Made by a program: the position numbers and the translations under genes. Positions 35,763 to 44,868 of a DNA stretch of 64,000 bases are shown in pieces. The stretch comes from Actinomyces weissii (GTDB lineage: Bacteria > Actinomycetota > Actinomycetes > Actinomycetales > Actinomycetaceae), in NCBI RefSeq assembly GCF_016598775.1, contig NZ_CP066802.1, positions 1,178,001 through 1,242,000 on the forward strand, read 5' to 3'. Every line of letters starts with the position of its first letter. Positions within the stretch are counted from its first letter, which is position 1. Below the pieces are notes generated by a model. That model was not told the origin of the DNA and ran no database searches. It saw only the letters and a program-made list of their open reading frames with translations.

Positions 35763-37603
35763 CAGTCGACAACCACAGCAGACTAGGCCCCCAGCAGCTG
35801 CGGCTGGAGCCAGGCAGGCTACCCATCGTGCTCGTGGGCCTGCCCGGAGCCGGAAAGACCACGGTGGCCAGGCTGCTGGCCACGGCCCTGGGGGTGCAGG
35901 TCACGGACACCGACGCCGAGATCCGGCGGCGCGCCCGCATGACCGTGCCCCAGATCTTCCAGGCGGAGGGGGAGGAGGGCTTCCGTGACCGGGAGACCCG
36001 GGCCCTGCGCTACGTGCTCCTGGGGCAGGACCACGCCAAGGGCGTCCTGGCCCTGGGCGGCGGGGCGGTGGAGCGGGAGGCCAACCGCGTGCTGCTGCAC
36101 GGACGAACCGTGGTCTTCCTGGACGCGCAGCCGCAGACCGCCGCCCAGCACGTCGGCGTCGGGGAGGGCCGCCCCCTGATGGGCCGGGAGGCGGACTCCG
36201 ACGCGGCCGCGGGTGGGGAGGCCCTGAGCACCGCTGAGGGCGTCCTGGCCCGGATGCGTGAGTTCGACGCCCGACGTCGCCCCCTGTACGAGGAGGTCGC
36301 CACCCTCACCGTCCCCACCGACGGCCTGACCCCGGAGCAGGTCGCCGCCCTGGTGCTGGTGGGACTGGGCGGGCAGGCGGGACCGGTGGCCCGCAGCCTG
36401 TCCACCTGGCAGCGCCAGCAGGCGGCAGCCGACGCCGCTGCCGCCGCCGAGCAGCCCGGCCCCTCCCCACGCTCCTGGCCCGGCAACCCCCGCAGCATCC
36501 AGGTCACCGGCCAGCACCCCTACGAGGTGCTGATCGGCCACGGGCTGGAGGCCACTGTCGCCCGCGCTGTCAAACGCGCTCCGGGCGGGGGCGAGGGCGG
36601 GGTCGCCATCATCCACGCCGCCCCCCTGCAGACCGCCGCGCGGCGGATCGAGCAGGAGCTGGCCGAGGAGGGGCGGCGGGTGACCCGGATCGAGGTGGCG
36701 GGCAACGAGTCCTCCAAGCAGGCCGCGGTGCTGGAGCAGGTCTGGGAGCAGCTGGGGGGATTCCGGCTGGGCCGGGACGGTGCCGTCGTCGGCCTGGGGG
36801 GCGGGGCCACCACCGACCTGGCGGGCTTCGCCGCCGCCACCTGGCTGCGGGGGGTGCCGGTGGTGCAGGTGCCCACCAGCCTGCTCGCCATGGTGGACGC
36901 CGCCGTGGGCGGCAAGACCGGCATCGACACCGCCGCCGGGAAGAACCTGGTCGGGGCCTTCCACCCGCCCGCCACCGTGGTCTGCGACCTGGACACCCTC
37001 AAGGGGCTGCCCGTGGAGGAGCTGCGCTGCGGGCTGGCCGAGGTCATCAAGTGCGGGCTGATCGCCGACCCGGTGATCCTGGACCGGGTCCTGGCCGACC
37101 CCGCCGACTGCCTGCACTGGGACTCCCCGGTGCTGGCCGAGCTGGTGGAGCGCTCGGTGGCCGTCAAGGCGGCGGTGGTCTCCGCCGACCTGCGGGAGGC
37201 CGGGCTGCGGGAGGTGCTGAACTACGGGCACACCTACGCCCACGCCGTCGAGAAGCTGACCGGGTACCAGTGGCGCCACGGGGAGGCGGTGGCCGTGGGC
37301 TGCGTCTTCGCCGCCAAGGTGGCTCGGCGTTGCGGGCTGCTGGACGCCGACACCGTGCGCCTGCACCGCGAGGCCTTCCAGGCGGTGGGCCTGCCCTGCA
37401 CCTTCCCGCCGGGGGCCGGGCGCTGGGAGGAGCTGGAGCAGGTGATGCTCAGTGACAAGAAGGTGCGCGGCGGGGTGCTGCGCATGGTGCTGCTGGAGGC
37501 GGTGGGTATGCCCCGCCTGGGCATGACCCCGGCGCCGGAGGTGCTGCGCTCCGCCCATGAGGCGGTCGCGGGCACGGCCTGGACCGCGGAGCCCCAGGCG
37601 TGA
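35759..37603 (+). CDS. aroKB: Fused shikimate kinase / 3-dehydroquinate synthase
   Basis: One 614-residue protein joins two enzymes of the chorismate pathway. Residues 1-200 are shikimate kinase: P-loop GLPGAGKTT at 27-35, [11 protein letters not shown] (the shikimate-binding Asp), [22 protein letters not shown], and a lid-type Arg in RRPLYEEV. An Ala/Gln/Pro-rich linker (about 205-240) leads to 3-dehydroquinate synthase, residues about 245-614: [51 protein letters not shown] and the metal-site HTYAHAVE and [10 protein letters not shown]. In most Actinobacteria these are separate neighbouring genes, so this looks like an in-place fusion. Both halves keep their key residues. Confidence 0.95.
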   Translation: MTVDNHSRLGPQQLRLEPGRLPIVLVGLPGAGKTTVARLLATALGVQVTDTDAEIRRRARMTVPQIFQAEGEEGFRDRETRALRYVLLGQDHAKGVLALGGGAVEREANRVLLHGRTVVFLDAQPQTAAQHVGVGEGRPLMGREADSDAAAGGEALSTAEGVLARMREFDARRRPLYEEVATLTVPTDGLTPEQVAALVLVGLGGQAGPVARSLSTWQRQQAAADAAAAAEQPGPSPRSWPGNPRSIQVTGQHPYEVLIGHGLEATVARAVKRAPGGGEGGVAIIHAAPLQTAARRIEQELAEEGRRVTRIEVAGNESSKQAAVLEQVWEQLGGFRLGRDGAVVGLGGGATTDLAGFAAATWLRGVPVVQVPTSLLAMVDAAVGGKTGIDTAAGKNLVGAFHPPATVVCDLDTLKGLPVEELRCGLAEVIKCGLIADPVILDRVLADPADCLHWDSPVLAELVERSVAVKAAVVSADLREAGLREVLNYGHTYAHAVEKLTGYQWRHGEAVAVGCVFAAKVARRCGLLDADTVRLHREAFQAVGLPCTFPPGAGRWEELEQVMLSDKKVRGGVLRMVLLEAVGMPRLGMTPAPEVLRSAHEAVAGTAWTAEPQA

Positions 37604-38112
37604 GCGTGCGGGTGCTGGTGGGGCCGCCCGGGGCAGGCTGCTCCGCCGTCGGCCAGGCCCTGGACGCAGCCGGGCAGGGGCCCTGCCTGGACCTGGGCCA
37701 GAGCGTGGCCCAGGAGCTGGGCGCGCAGCCGGAGCTGGCCCTGGTGGCCGTGGGGGAGGAACGCTACCGCCGGGCCGAGACCGCGGTGGCGCTGCGCCTG
37801 CTGGAGCGGCTGGTCCGGGGTGGGGGAGTGCTGGCCCTGGGCTCCGGCTGCCTGGAGGACCCGCAGGTGCGCGCCGCGCTGGCGGCGCTACAGGCCGACG
37901 GCGGCCAGGTGGTGGCCCTGCTCGCCTCCGTGCGCCGCCTGGCGACGCGCAACGGGCTGGACGCGCCGCGCTCCATCGCCCTGGGCACGGTCCACCACAG
38001 CTTCACCCTGATGCTTAGGGAGCGGGAGGCGGCCTGCCGCGAGCTGGCCGACCTGGTGGTGGACACCACGGACACCTCGCCGCAGGAGGCTGCCGCACTG
38101 ATACTCGGCTAG
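37600..38112 (+). CDS. Shikimate kinase-like protein lacking the P-loop lysine
   Basis: A 170-residue paralogue of the shikimate kinase half just upstream, joined to it by a four-base overlap. The P-loop reads GPPGAGCS (residues 8-15): Cys14 replaces the Lys that holds ATP phosphates. The substrate Asp pair is lost (CLDLGQSVAQEL), the GGG loop is GSG (LALGSGCLED), yet EERYRRAE and a lid-like LREREAACREL remain. It probably cannot phosphorylate shikimate. It may be a regulatory partner of the fused enzyme or a decaying duplicate; the frame is intact. Its TAG stop at 38110-38112 is also the first half of the next -10 box. Confidence 0.75.
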   Translation: MSVRVLVGPPGAGCSAVGQALDAAGQGPCLDLGQSVAQELGAQPELALVAVGEERYRRAETAVALRLLERLVRGGGVLALGSGCLEDPQVRAALAALQADGGQVVALLASVRRLATRNGLDAPRSIALGTVHHSFTLMLREREAACRELADLVVDTTDTSPQEAAALILG

Positions 38113-38115
38113 GAT
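38110..38115 (+). promoter_or_regulatory. -10 box of the PaiB-like gene, overlapping a stop codon
   Basis: TAGGAT, 6 nt, then ATG at 38122. The first three bases are the stop codon of the preceding gene. Confidence 0.6.
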
Positions 38116-38121
38116 CGCCCC

Positions 38122-38814
38122 ATGTACGTACCGGGGCACTTCCAGCTCTCTGAGGAGCATGTGCGCCAGGTCCTGGCCACCCCCCGCACCGGCAACCTGG
38201 TCACCGTCCACGCCTTCGGCCCGGAGGCCACCCTGGTGCCCCTGTACCTGGACACTTTGCGGGACGTGCTGGTGACCCACCTGGTGCGCAACAACCCTCA
38301 GGCGCGTGAGCCCCTGACCGGTCCCGGCCTGGTGGTGCTGGACCAGGTGGACACCTACGTCTCCCCCCTCTGGTACGCAACCAACAGCGTCAAGGCCAAC
38401 GTGCCTACCTGGGACTACGTGACCGTGCACGTGCGCGGCCAGGTGCGGGTGGACCCCGACCCGGCCGCCGCCCTGGCCGCCGCCCGCAGGCTGACAGAGC
38501 TCAGTGAGGACAGCGACGTGCTCAGCCCTGTGGGTGAGGAGCAGCTGGAGCGGATGGCCCGGGCGATCGTGGCCGTGGAGGTCAGCCTGGACGAGGTGCG
38601 GGGCAAGGCCAAGATGAGCCAGAACCGCCACCCCGACGACATCATCAGCCTGGCCGCCGAGCTGGAGCGGCAGGGGGAGACGCAGATGGCGCAGTTCCTG
38701 CGGGAGGTCTCCCTGCCCTACGCCCAGGAACGCTTCCAGAAGCTGGCGGCACTGGGGGACACCGCGCGGGGACGGGCCGTCGCGGCCGCCCGCGCGGGCC
38801 AGACCTTCCACTGA
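38122..38814 (+). CDS. PaiB-family FMN-binding protein
   Basis: A 230-residue protein starting MYVPGHFQLSEEHV, the family hallmark 'MYxPxHF'. It continues with VTHLVRNNPQ, LVVLDQVDTYVSPLWYA, VPTWDYVTVHVRGQVRV and the C-terminal IVAVEVSLDEVRGKAKMSQNR. The PaiB fold is a split-barrel flavin-binding domain; Bacillus PaiB was named a negative regulator of sporulation and protease genes, but many relatives are just FMN-binding proteins of unknown role, and no DNA-binding domain is visible here. It sits between the shikimate cluster and efp, a place where other Actinobacteria have no such gene as far as I know. Confidence 0.85.
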   Translation: MYVPGHFQLSEEHVRQVLATPRTGNLVTVHAFGPEATLVPLYLDTLRDVLVTHLVRNNPQAREPLTGPGLVVLDQVDTYVSPLWYATNSVKANVPTWDYVTVHVRGQVRVDPDPAAALAAARRLTELSEDSDVLSPVGEEQLERMARAIVAVEVSLDEVRGKAKMSQNRHPDDIISLAAELERQGETQMAQFLREVSLPYAQERFQKLAALGDTARGRAVAAARAGQTFH

Positions 38815-38889
38815 CACCGTCCCGGTGGGGCGGGGTAGCCCGTGACAGGGGCGACACCGGCGGCCGGACGGCGGCGGTAGCGCGCACGG

Positions 38890-38895
38890 TAGTCT
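38890..38895 (+). promoter_or_regulatory. -10 box of efp
   Basis: TAGTCT, leaving a leader of about 35 nt with the ribosome site GAGGAAG before GTG 38936. Confidence 0.5.
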
Positions 38896-38935
38896 TGCGC
38901 TGTCAAGACTTTCACCGACAGTGAGGAAGACTCCC

Positions 38936-39499
38936 GTGGCAACGACGAACGACCTGAAGAACGGCCTCGTGCTCAACCTGGAAGGCCAGCTGTGGCAGGT
39001 TGTCGAGTTCCAGCACGTCAAGCCCGGCAAGGGCCCGGCCTTCGTGCGCACCAAGATCAAGAACGTCCTGTCCGGCAAGACCGTGGACAAGACCTTCAAC
39101 GCCGGGCTGAAGGTGGAGACCGCCACCGTGGACCGCCGCGACATGCAGTACTCCTACAAGGACGGCGACGACTTCGTCTTCATGGACGTCAAGTCCTATG
39201 AGCAGACCTACGTGCCCGCCGCCACCGTGGGGGAGGCCGCCGACCTGATGCTGGAGGGTCAGGAGGTCATCGTCGCCTTCCACGAGGACTCCGTGCTCTT
39301 CGTGGAGCTGCCTGCCTCCGTGGTGCTGACCGTCTCCCACACCGAGCCGGGCCTGCAGGGTGACCGCTCCTCCGCCGGCACCAAGCCCGCCACCCTGGAG
39401 ACCGGCGCCGAGATCCAGGTGCCCCTGTTCCTGAACACGGGTGACAAGGTCAAGGTGGACACCCGCAACCGCTCCTACATCTCCCGCGTCACCGACTGA
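38936..39499 (+). CDS. efp: Translation elongation factor P
   Basis: Relieves ribosomes stalled at polyproline stretches. 187 residues, the normal length, starting (GTG) [20 protein letters not shown]. The tip loop that reaches the peptidyl-transferase centre reads [14 protein letters not shown], with Lys in the position that other bacteria modify. Three barrel domains can be followed to the end ...[14 protein letters not shown]. The GTG at 38936 has GAGGAAG upstream. nusB follows 2 nt after the stop. Confidence 0.96.
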   Translation: MATTNDLKNGLVLNLEGQLWQVVEFQHVKPGKGPAFVRTKIKNVLSGKTVDKTFNAGLKVETATVDRRDMQYSYKDGDDFVFMDVKSYEQTYVPAATVGEAADLMLEGQEVIVAFHEDSVLFVELPASVVLTVSHTEPGLQGDRSSAGTKPATLETGAEIQVPLFLNTGDKVKVDTRNRSYISRVTD

Positions 39500-39501
39500 G
39501 C

Positions 39502-40089
39502 ATGACCGGAGAACCGACTAGCGCGGAGCAGCCAGCAGCGCAGTCCCTGGAGGGCGTGGCCCCGGCCGCGCCCTCCGGCACGCGCAGCCGTAGCAGCAAG
39601 CACCCGGTCACCGCCCGCACCAAGGCCCGCAGGCGCGCCGTCGAGATCCTCTTCGAGGCGGACCAGCGGGGCCTGCTGCGGGCGGCACAGCAGCCGGACG
39701 AGCTCTTTGAGGAGGCCCTCGCTGGGCAGGACGCGGCGGCTGAGAGGCTGCGTGAGCTGGCTGCTGAGCGTGCCGTGCACTCGGCCAACCACACGGAGGC
39801 TCCGGCCTACACCCGTCAGGTCCTGGCGGGGGTGGCTGACCACCTGGAGCGGGTCGACCAGATCCTGCAGACCCACGCCAAGGACTGGGAGGTCTCCCGC
39901 ATGCCTGCCGTGGACCGGGCCATCGCCCGGGTCGCCACCTGGGAGATCGTGTGGAACGACGAGGTCGACGCCCCCGTGGCCGTGGACGAGGCCCTGACCC
40001 TGGCGCGGATACTCTCCACTGACGACTCCCCGCGCTTCCTGGCCGGGCTGCTGGGCCGTATTGGCGACCTGGCCGAGACCCTGCGCTAG
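39502..40089 (+). CDS. nusB: Transcription antitermination factor NusB
   Basis: Binds boxA RNA with NusE in rRNA antitermination. The 195-residue product has about 45 extra N-terminal residues rich in Ala, Ser and Pro before the NusB core begins (TARTKARRRAVEILFEADQRG). The core ends with the conserved DRAIARVATWEIVWN, VAVDEALTLARILSTDDSPRFLAGLLGRI. Start and efp stop are 2 nt apart, so the two genes are coupled. A strong bidirectional terminator follows. Confidence 0.95.
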   Translation: MTGEPTSAEQPAAQSLEGVAPAAPSGTRSRSSKHPVTARTKARRRAVEILFEADQRGLLRAAQQPDELFEEALAGQDAAAERLRELAAERAVHSANHTEAPAYTRQVLAGVADHLERVDQILQTHAKDWEVSRMPAVDRAIARVATWEIVWNDEVDAPVAVDEALTLARILSTDDSPRFLAGLLGRIGDLAETLR

Positions 40090-40125
40090 AGCGGCAGGAG
40101 CGCTGCGGTCCCCGCCACTGGGACA

Positions 40126-40170
40126 CAGGTAGGTCCCGTGCACCACCGAGGTGCTCGCGGGACCTACCTG
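40126..40170. terminator. Bidirectional hairpin between nusB and the GH16 gene
   Basis: Perfect 13-bp arms (40126-40138 with 40158-40170) plus inner CACC/GGTG pairing, between convergent stops at 40089 (+) and 40187 (-). Confidence 0.8.
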
Positions 40171-40186
40171 CTGCTGGCAGTAGCGG

Positions 40187-41551
40187 CTACTGGTCCATCT
40201 CCCAGGCCCGGATGTAGTCGATCTCCATGGCGGCCTCCGTGAAGGTCGTGGTGTCGATCTTCGTCTCCAAGGAGTCCCCGGCCTGCGAGCACAGGCGCAG
40301 GTAGTAGGGCTTGCCAGGCCCGAATGCCTTGGCCCAGCGGTCGGGGTACTCCTGGCTGGTGACCTCGTGGTACTTGCGTCCGTCGAAGAAGAAGCTGATA
40401 CGTTCCGGGGTCTTCTCCATGGCGAAGACGTGGAACTGTGTCAGGTCGGGCTTGGGCTCCACCGGCACCGGCCGGTGCCGGTGGGGAACCGGGTCGTAGG
40501 TGTAGTGGACGTCGGCGGTGACCCGCCCCGTGTTGACGCCTCCGCCCCAGGACTCGGCGATGTCGATCTCCCCGTCGCCGTTGTCGCTGGGGCGCATCCA
40601 GATACCTCCCCAGAGCCCCGCGTGGGACTGGGGGAAGCGCACCCGCACCTCGACCCTGCCGTAGGTAAGGTCGAACTTGCCGCGGGTGACGATGTTGGCG
40701 GTGTCCACGTCACGCACGGTGGGGCTGATCCCCGCCTCCTGGTCCTTGGTATTGGGCCACCTGGTGATCGGTGTGGCCCGCTTGCGCCACAGGATCCGGC
40801 CCAGGCCGTCCCGCACGTTGTGGGCGTCGGTGGTGTTCACGCCCCAGTCGTACCCGACGTAGCCCGGGTTCCAGCCCGGGCGGTGCTCTCCCCAGCGCTC
40901 CGGATCGAAGTCAGTGCCGGTGGAGAAGGTGTCCTCGAACACCAGCCTGGAGAAGCCGGTCCCCGCAGTCGGTGCGCTGGAGGTGACCTTCAGCGAGTTG
41001 TTACGCACGTCGGTGGCGGACAGGGCCCGCTTGGACAGGTAGTAGGTCTGGCTGACCTGCGTGCCCTCGGTGATGGCGCCGTCCGTGGCGGAGAGCCGCA
41101 TGCCGGGCACGCCGTCGACCGTGGCCTCGAGCCTGTCACCCTTGACGGTTGTGCGCAGGACCCAGTCGCGGCGGCCGGAGTAGTCGGAGACCGGGACGGC
41201 GGGGCCGTCAGCGATCACGGTGGTTCCTGCGGGAGTGCAGCGCTCCAGCCGGAGACGGAGATGGGTCCTGTCGTTGTGTACCAGCGCCCGGTAGCAGGTC
41301 CTGCCCTCCTGCCGCAGCGCGGTGGAGATGTACAGGGATCCAGGAGCCTGGGCGTAGTCGTAGAGCCACTTGGCGACGACGGTCTGGTCGGCCTGGCAGT
41401 CCTTGATGACCTCCTCCACCGTGGTCCCGGGCTGGATGGTGCGCTTCCACTGGTAGGTGTGGCTGTCTGCTGCCGCGGTGGCGGGCAGCAGCAGTCCTGC
41501 CGCAAGAGCCCCGGTGCCAGCCAGGACACTGCGTCTTGACACGATAGTCAT
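40187..41551 (-). CDS. Secreted GH16 family glycoside hydrolase
   Basis: A 454-residue exported protein. The start MTIVSRRSVLAGTGALAAGLLLPATAAA is a Tat signal (twin Arg, then hydrophobic core). Residues about 35-200 form an extra beta-rich domain without a clear name. From about residue 205 (RLVFEDTFSTGTDFDPERWGEH) a GH16 jelly-roll follows, with GLWGGIWMRPSDNGDGEIDIAESWGG carrying the ExDxxE catalytic core (GEIDIAE). GH16 enzymes cut beta-1,3/1,4-glucans, agars or similar; the exact glycan is not evident. The ATG has AGGAGGAAGG as ribosome site. A 15-bp hairpin lies just upstream of that site in the leader. Confidence 0.9.
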   Translation of the reverse strand: MTIVSRRSVLAGTGALAAGLLLPATAAADSHTYQWKRTIQPGTTVEEVIKDCQADQTVVAKWLYDYAQAPGSLYISTALRQEGRTCYRALVHNDRTHLRLRLERCTPAGTTVIADGPAVPVSDYSGRRDWVLRTTVKGDRLEATVDGVPGMRLSATDGAITEGTQVSQTYYLSKRALSATDVRNNSLKVTSSAPTAGTGFSRLVFEDTFSTGTDFDPERWGEHRPGWNPGYVGYDWGVNTTDAHNVRDGLGRILWRKRATPITRWPNTKDQEAGISPTVRDVDTANIVTRGKFDLTYGRVEVRVRFPQSHAGLWGGIWMRPSDNGDGEIDIAESWGGGVNTGRVTADVHYTYDPVPHRHRPVPVEPKPDLTQFHVFAMEKTPERISFFFDGRKYHEVTSQEYPDRWAKAFGPGKPYYLRLCSQAGDSLETKIDTTTFTEAAMEIDYIRAWEMDQ

Positions 41552-41569
41552 TTATCTGCCTTCCTCCTG

Positions 41570-41620
41570 GGAGGCCAGGGCGGGCTCCGTCGCTTCCGGT
41601 CAGGACCCGCCCTGGCCTCC
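41570..41620 (-). other. Perfect 15-bp hairpin in the GH16 leader
   Basis: Arms 41570-41584 and 41606-41620 with a 21-nt loop, ending about 18 nt before the GH16 start codon and directly beside its ribosome site on the minus strand. It could be a leader hairpin affecting translation or mRNA stability, or a terminator for read-through from upstream. Confidence 0.55.
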
Positions 41621-41701
41621 GCCTACTCAGGTGCTGCCCTTGTCAGGTCAAGGGCACCAGCTCAGCATGCCAGCCCGTACCGACCTCCGGCAGGTTTCTG
41701 G

Positions 41702-41727
41702 GTAGGTACAGATCCCCATGTACCTAC
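41702..41727. promoter_or_regulatory. Palindrome GTAGGTACA-N8-TGTACCTAC
   Basis: Perfect 9-bp inverted repeat between the divergent GH16 gene and pyrR, about 150 bp upstream of the GH16 start. A candidate operator, for example for sugar control; no regulator gene is adjacent. Confidence 0.4.
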
Positions 41728-41873
41728 GACCCTGTTCCTGCCAGGTGCCTGGTGGAGGCAGGGCAAAGGAACCCAGGTGGCTGCTGGTGCCTGCGCGCCG
41801 GACCCAGGCGTGTACAGCGTCCCAGACGGGCGGGCCTAGCGACCCAGGTGGCGCACGCACCCGGCAGAGGAGC

Positions 41874-41879
41874 TAGTAT
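41874..41879 (+). promoter_or_regulatory. -10 box of the pyr operon
   Basis: TAGTAT. Transcription should start near 41886, leaving a leader of about 54 nt that contains the PyrR-binding hairpin. Confidence 0.55.
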
Positions 41880-41894
41880 CGGGGGCGTCAGACA

Positions 41895-41930
41895 TCCTTG
41901 AAGCCCGTCCTGTGAGGCGGAGAAGGAGGT
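41895..41930 (+). promoter_or_regulatory. PyrR-binding leader hairpin covering the ribosome site
   Basis: The leader contains TCCTGTGAGG at 41908-41917, which matches the conserved PyrR-binding loop UCCNGNGAGG. CCG (41905-41907) pairs with CGG (41918-41920) beneath the loop. A lower stem TCCTT (41895-41899) with AAGGA (41923-41927) includes the first half of the Shine-Dalgarno AAGGAGGT (41923-41930). PyrR bound to UMP would therefore hold the ribosome site shut, as described for translational repression in mycobacteria. No terminator-antiterminator pair is visible. Confidence 0.7.
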
Positions 41931-41939
41931 CCACGCGTC

Positions 41940-42545
41940 GTGGCCGAAACACTGTCCACCGGGAAGCAGATCCTCGGGGCCCCCGAGATCGCCCGCTCCC
42001 TGTTCCGCATCGCCCATGAGATCCTGGAACGCAACCGAGGGGTAGAGAACCTGATCCTCCTCGGGATCCCTTCGGCAGGCGCACCGTTGGCGCAGCGCCT
42101 GGCCAAGGCCCTGGCAGTAGCCGCCGTGCCGGGCCGGGCAGAGGGAACCAAGAGCCCCGCCCCTGAGGTCCCCGTCGGCACCCTGGACATCACCATGTTC
42201 CGTGACGACCTGGGACGACACCCCATCCGCGTGCCCCAGCCCACCTTCATCCCCGGCGGCTCCCTGGAGGGCCGCACCGTGGTCCTGGTGGACGACGTCC
42301 TCTACTCCGGACGCACCATCCGGGCCGCCCTGGACGCCCTGGGCTCCCTGGGGCGCGCCGCCTGCGTGCAGCTGGCCGTCCTGGTGGACCGAGGGCACCG
42401 CGAGCTGCCCATCCGCGCCGACTACGTGGGCAAGAACCTGCCCACCTCCCGCTCCGAGAAGGTCGTGGTCGCCCTCACCGAGCTGGGGGCCGAGGACGAC
42501 AGCGTGAGCATCGTGCCCGTCACCGTCCCCAAGGAGCAGCGATGA
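41940..42545 (+). CDS. pyrR: PyrR, pyrimidine operon regulator / uracil phosphoribosyltransferase
   Basis: A 201-residue RNA-binding regulator that senses UMP and also has weak uracil phosphoribosyltransferase activity. The PRPP loop reads [21 protein letters not shown], and the flanking [13 protein letters not shown] and [22 protein letters not shown] are diagnostic for PyrR. It starts with GTG at 41940, 9 nt after AAGGAGGT. It heads the operon pyrR-pyrB-pyrC-carA-carB-pyrF, whose members overlap by one to four bases. Confidence 0.96.
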   Translation: MAETLSTGKQILGAPEIARSLFRIAHEILERNRGVENLILLGIPSAGAPLAQRLAKALAVAAVPGRAEGTKSPAPEVPVGTLDITMFRDDLGRHPIRVPQPTFIPGGSLEGRTVVLVDDVLYSGRTIRAALDALGSLGRAACVQLAVLVDRGHRELPIRADYVGKNLPTSRSEKVVVALTELGAEDDSVSIVPVTVPKEQR

Positions 42546-43546
42546 AGCACCTGCTGAGCGCTAAGGACCTCTCCCACGACGAGGCGGTGATGGTCCTGGA
42601 CACCGCTGAGGCCATGGCCGCCACCCAGCGCCACGCCGTCAAGAAGCTGCCTACCCTGCGCGGCAAGACCGTGGTCAACCTCTTCTTCGAGGACTCCACC
42701 CGCACCCGGCTCTCCTTCGAGGCCGCCGCCAAGCGCCTGAGCGCCGACGTCATCAACTTCTCCGCCAAGGGCTCCAGCGTCTCCAAGGGCGAGTCCCTGA
42801 AGGACACCGCCCAGACCATCATGGCCATGGGGGCCGACGCCGTGGTCATCCGCCACAGCGCCTGCGGAGCCGCCCACCTGCTGGCCCACGCCGGGTGGAT
42901 CAACGTGCCGGTGCTCAACGCCGGTGACGGCACCCACCAGCACCCCACCCAGGCGCTGCTGGACGCCATGACCCTGCGCCGCTGGTACCAGCCGGGCGGA
43001 CCGGTAAGCGGCCCCCGGCGCGGCCGTGACGGCAGCCCCGCCGCCCAGGGGCAGGACCTCGACGGCGCCCGCGTCATCATCGTGGGCGACGTGCTCCACT
43101 CCCGGGTGGCCCGCTCCAACGTGGACCTGCTGACCACCCTGGGAGCCAGCGTCACCCTGGTGGCGCCCCCCACCCTCCTGCCCGTCGGCATGGAGGACTG
43201 GCCCTGCCACGTCTCCTACGACCTGGACGCCGCGATCGCGGAGACAGAGCCGGACGCCGTCATGATGCTGCGCGTGCAGCGGGAGCGCATGAGCGCCGCC
43301 GGGGGCGGGTTCTTCCCCAGCCCCGGGGAGTACTCGCGCCGCTACGGCCTGGGCGCCGCCCGCCGGGCCGCCATGCCAGAGCACGCCGTCATCATGCACC
43401 CCGGCCCCATGAACCGGGGCCTGGAGATCACCGCGGAGGCTGCTGACGACCCGCGCTCCCGCGTGATCGAGCAGGTCAGCAACGGCGTGAGCGTGCGCAT
43501 GGCCGCCCTCTACCTCCTCCTCGCCGACGAAGGGAACCAGCTGTGA
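42542..43546 (+). CDS. pyrB: Aspartate carbamoyltransferase catalytic subunit
   Basis: Joins carbamoyl phosphate to aspartate, the first committed step of UMP synthesis. The 334-residue product has the carbamoyl-phosphate loop [19 protein letters not shown], the 80s-type loop [17 protein letters not shown], and [12 protein letters not shown] somewhat longer loop (about residues 150-175) carries extra Gly/Arg/Asp residues. No regulatory pyrI gene is present. It overlaps pyrR and pyrC by four bases each. Confidence 0.96.
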   Translation: MKHLLSAKDLSHDEAVMVLDTAEAMAATQRHAVKKLPTLRGKTVVNLFFEDSTRTRLSFEAAAKRLSADVINFSAKGSSVSKGESLKDTAQTIMAMGADAVVIRHSACGAAHLLAHAGWINVPVLNAGDGTHQHPTQALLDAMTLRRWYQPGGPVSGPRRGRDGSPAAQGQDLDGARVIIVGDVLHSRVARSNVDLLTTLGASVTLVAPPTLLPVGMEDWPCHVSYDLDAAIAETEPDAVMMLRVQRERMSAAGGGFFPSPGEYSRRYGLGAARRAAMPEHAVIMHPGPMNRGLEITAEAADDPRSRVIEQVSNGVSVRMAALYLLLADEGNQL

Positions 43547-44868
43547 GCACCACCCACCTCCTGCCCGCCGTCCGCCCCTACGGGGAGGAGCCCTGCGACG
43601 TCCTGCTCCGTGACGGCCAGATCGCCGCCCTGGGGCCGCAGGCCGCCGCCCAGGCCCCCGCCGACGCCACCGTGCACCGTGAGCTCAAGGGCCTGGTGCT
43701 GCTGCCGGGGCTGGTGGACATCCACACCCACCTGCGCCAGCCCGGCGGGGAGAGCGCCGAGACCGTCTTCACCGGCACCCGGGCCGCTGCCGTCGGTGGC
43801 TACACCGCCGTATTCGCCATGGCCAACACCACCCCGGTGCAGGACAACGCCGGTGTGGTGGAGCAGGTGCACCGCCTGGGCCAGGAGGCCGGGTGGGTGG
43901 ACGTGCACCCGGTCGGCGCCGTCTCCGAGAACCTGGAGGGCCAGCACCTGTCCCAGATGGGTGCCATGGCCCAGTCCGCCGCTCGGGTACGGGTCTTCTC
44001 CGACGACGGCCGGTGCGTCTCCGACCCGGTGCTCATGCGCCGCGCCCTGGAGTACGTAAAGGCCTTTGACGGCGTGATCGCCCAGCACGCCCAGGACCCG
44101 CGCCTGACCGAGGGCTCCCAGATGCACGAGGGCCGGGTCTCCGCCGAGCTCGGCCTGCGCGGCTGGCCCGCCGTGGCGGAGGAGTCGGTCATCGCCCGCG
44201 ACGTGCTCCTGGCCGAGCACGTCGGCAGCCGCCTGCACGTGTGCCACCTGTCCACCGCCGGCAGCGTGGAGATCATCCGGTGGGCCAAGTCCCGCGGCAT
44301 CGACGTCACCGCTGAGGCCACCCCCCACCACCTGCTGCTCACCGACGAGCTGGCCCGCACCTACTCGCCCCTGTACAAGGTCAACCCGCCCCTGCGCACC
44401 CAGGCGGACGTCGAGGCCCTGCGCGCGGCCCTGGCCGACGGCACCATCGACGTCGTCGGCACCGACCACGCCCCCCACCCCCTGGAGGACAAGGACTGCG
44501 AGTGGCAGGCCGGGGCCTTCGGCATGACCGGCCTGGAGACCGCCCTGTCCGTGGTCATCCGGACCATGGTGGAGCCTGGGCTCCTGGACTGGCGGGGTGT
44601 GGCCCGGGTGCTCTCCGAGACCCCCGCCCGCATCGGGCGGCTCAGCGACCAGGGCCGCCCGCTGGCCGTGGGGGAGCCCGCCAACCTCACCCTGGTGGAC
44701 CCCCAGGTGCGCCGCACCGTGGACCCCCGGGCCCAGTGGACCCGCTCCGCCAACACCCCCTACGCGGGCATGGAGCTGCCCGGGCAGGTCCAGGCGACCT
44801 TCCTGCGGGGGCGGCCCACCGTGCTGGGCGGGCATCCCGTAGGCACCTCTCCGGAGGCGTCGGCGTGA
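43543..44868 (+). CDS. pyrC: Dihydroorotase
   Basis: Closes carbamoyl-aspartate to dihydroorotate. The 441-residue class I dihydroorotase shows the metal-binding [12 protein letters not shown], a later [19 protein letters not shown], the catalytic [12 protein letters not shown] and a beta-sandwich C-terminus ([15 protein letters not shown]). It starts with GTG overlapping the pyrB stop, and its stop overlaps carA. Confidence 0.95.
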   Translation: MSTTHLLPAVRPYGEEPCDVLLRDGQIAALGPQAAAQAPADATVHRELKGLVLLPGLVDIHTHLRQPGGESAETVFTGTRAAAVGGYTAVFAMANTTPVQDNAGVVEQVHRLGQEAGWVDVHPVGAVSENLEGQHLSQMGAMAQSAARVRVFSDDGRCVSDPVLMRRALEYVKAFDGVIAQHAQDPRLTEGSQMHEGRVSAELGLRGWPAVAEESVIARDVLLAEHVGSRLHVCHLSTAGSVEIIRWAKSRGIDVTAEATPHHLLLTDELARTYSPLYKVNPPLRTQADVEALRAALADGTIDVVGTDHAPHPLEDKDCEWQAGAFGMTGLETALSVVIRTMVEPGLLDWRGVARVLSETPARIGRLSDQGRPLAVGEPANLTLVDPQVRRTVDPRAQWTRSANTPYAGMELPGQVQATFLRGRPTVLGGHPVGTSPEASA

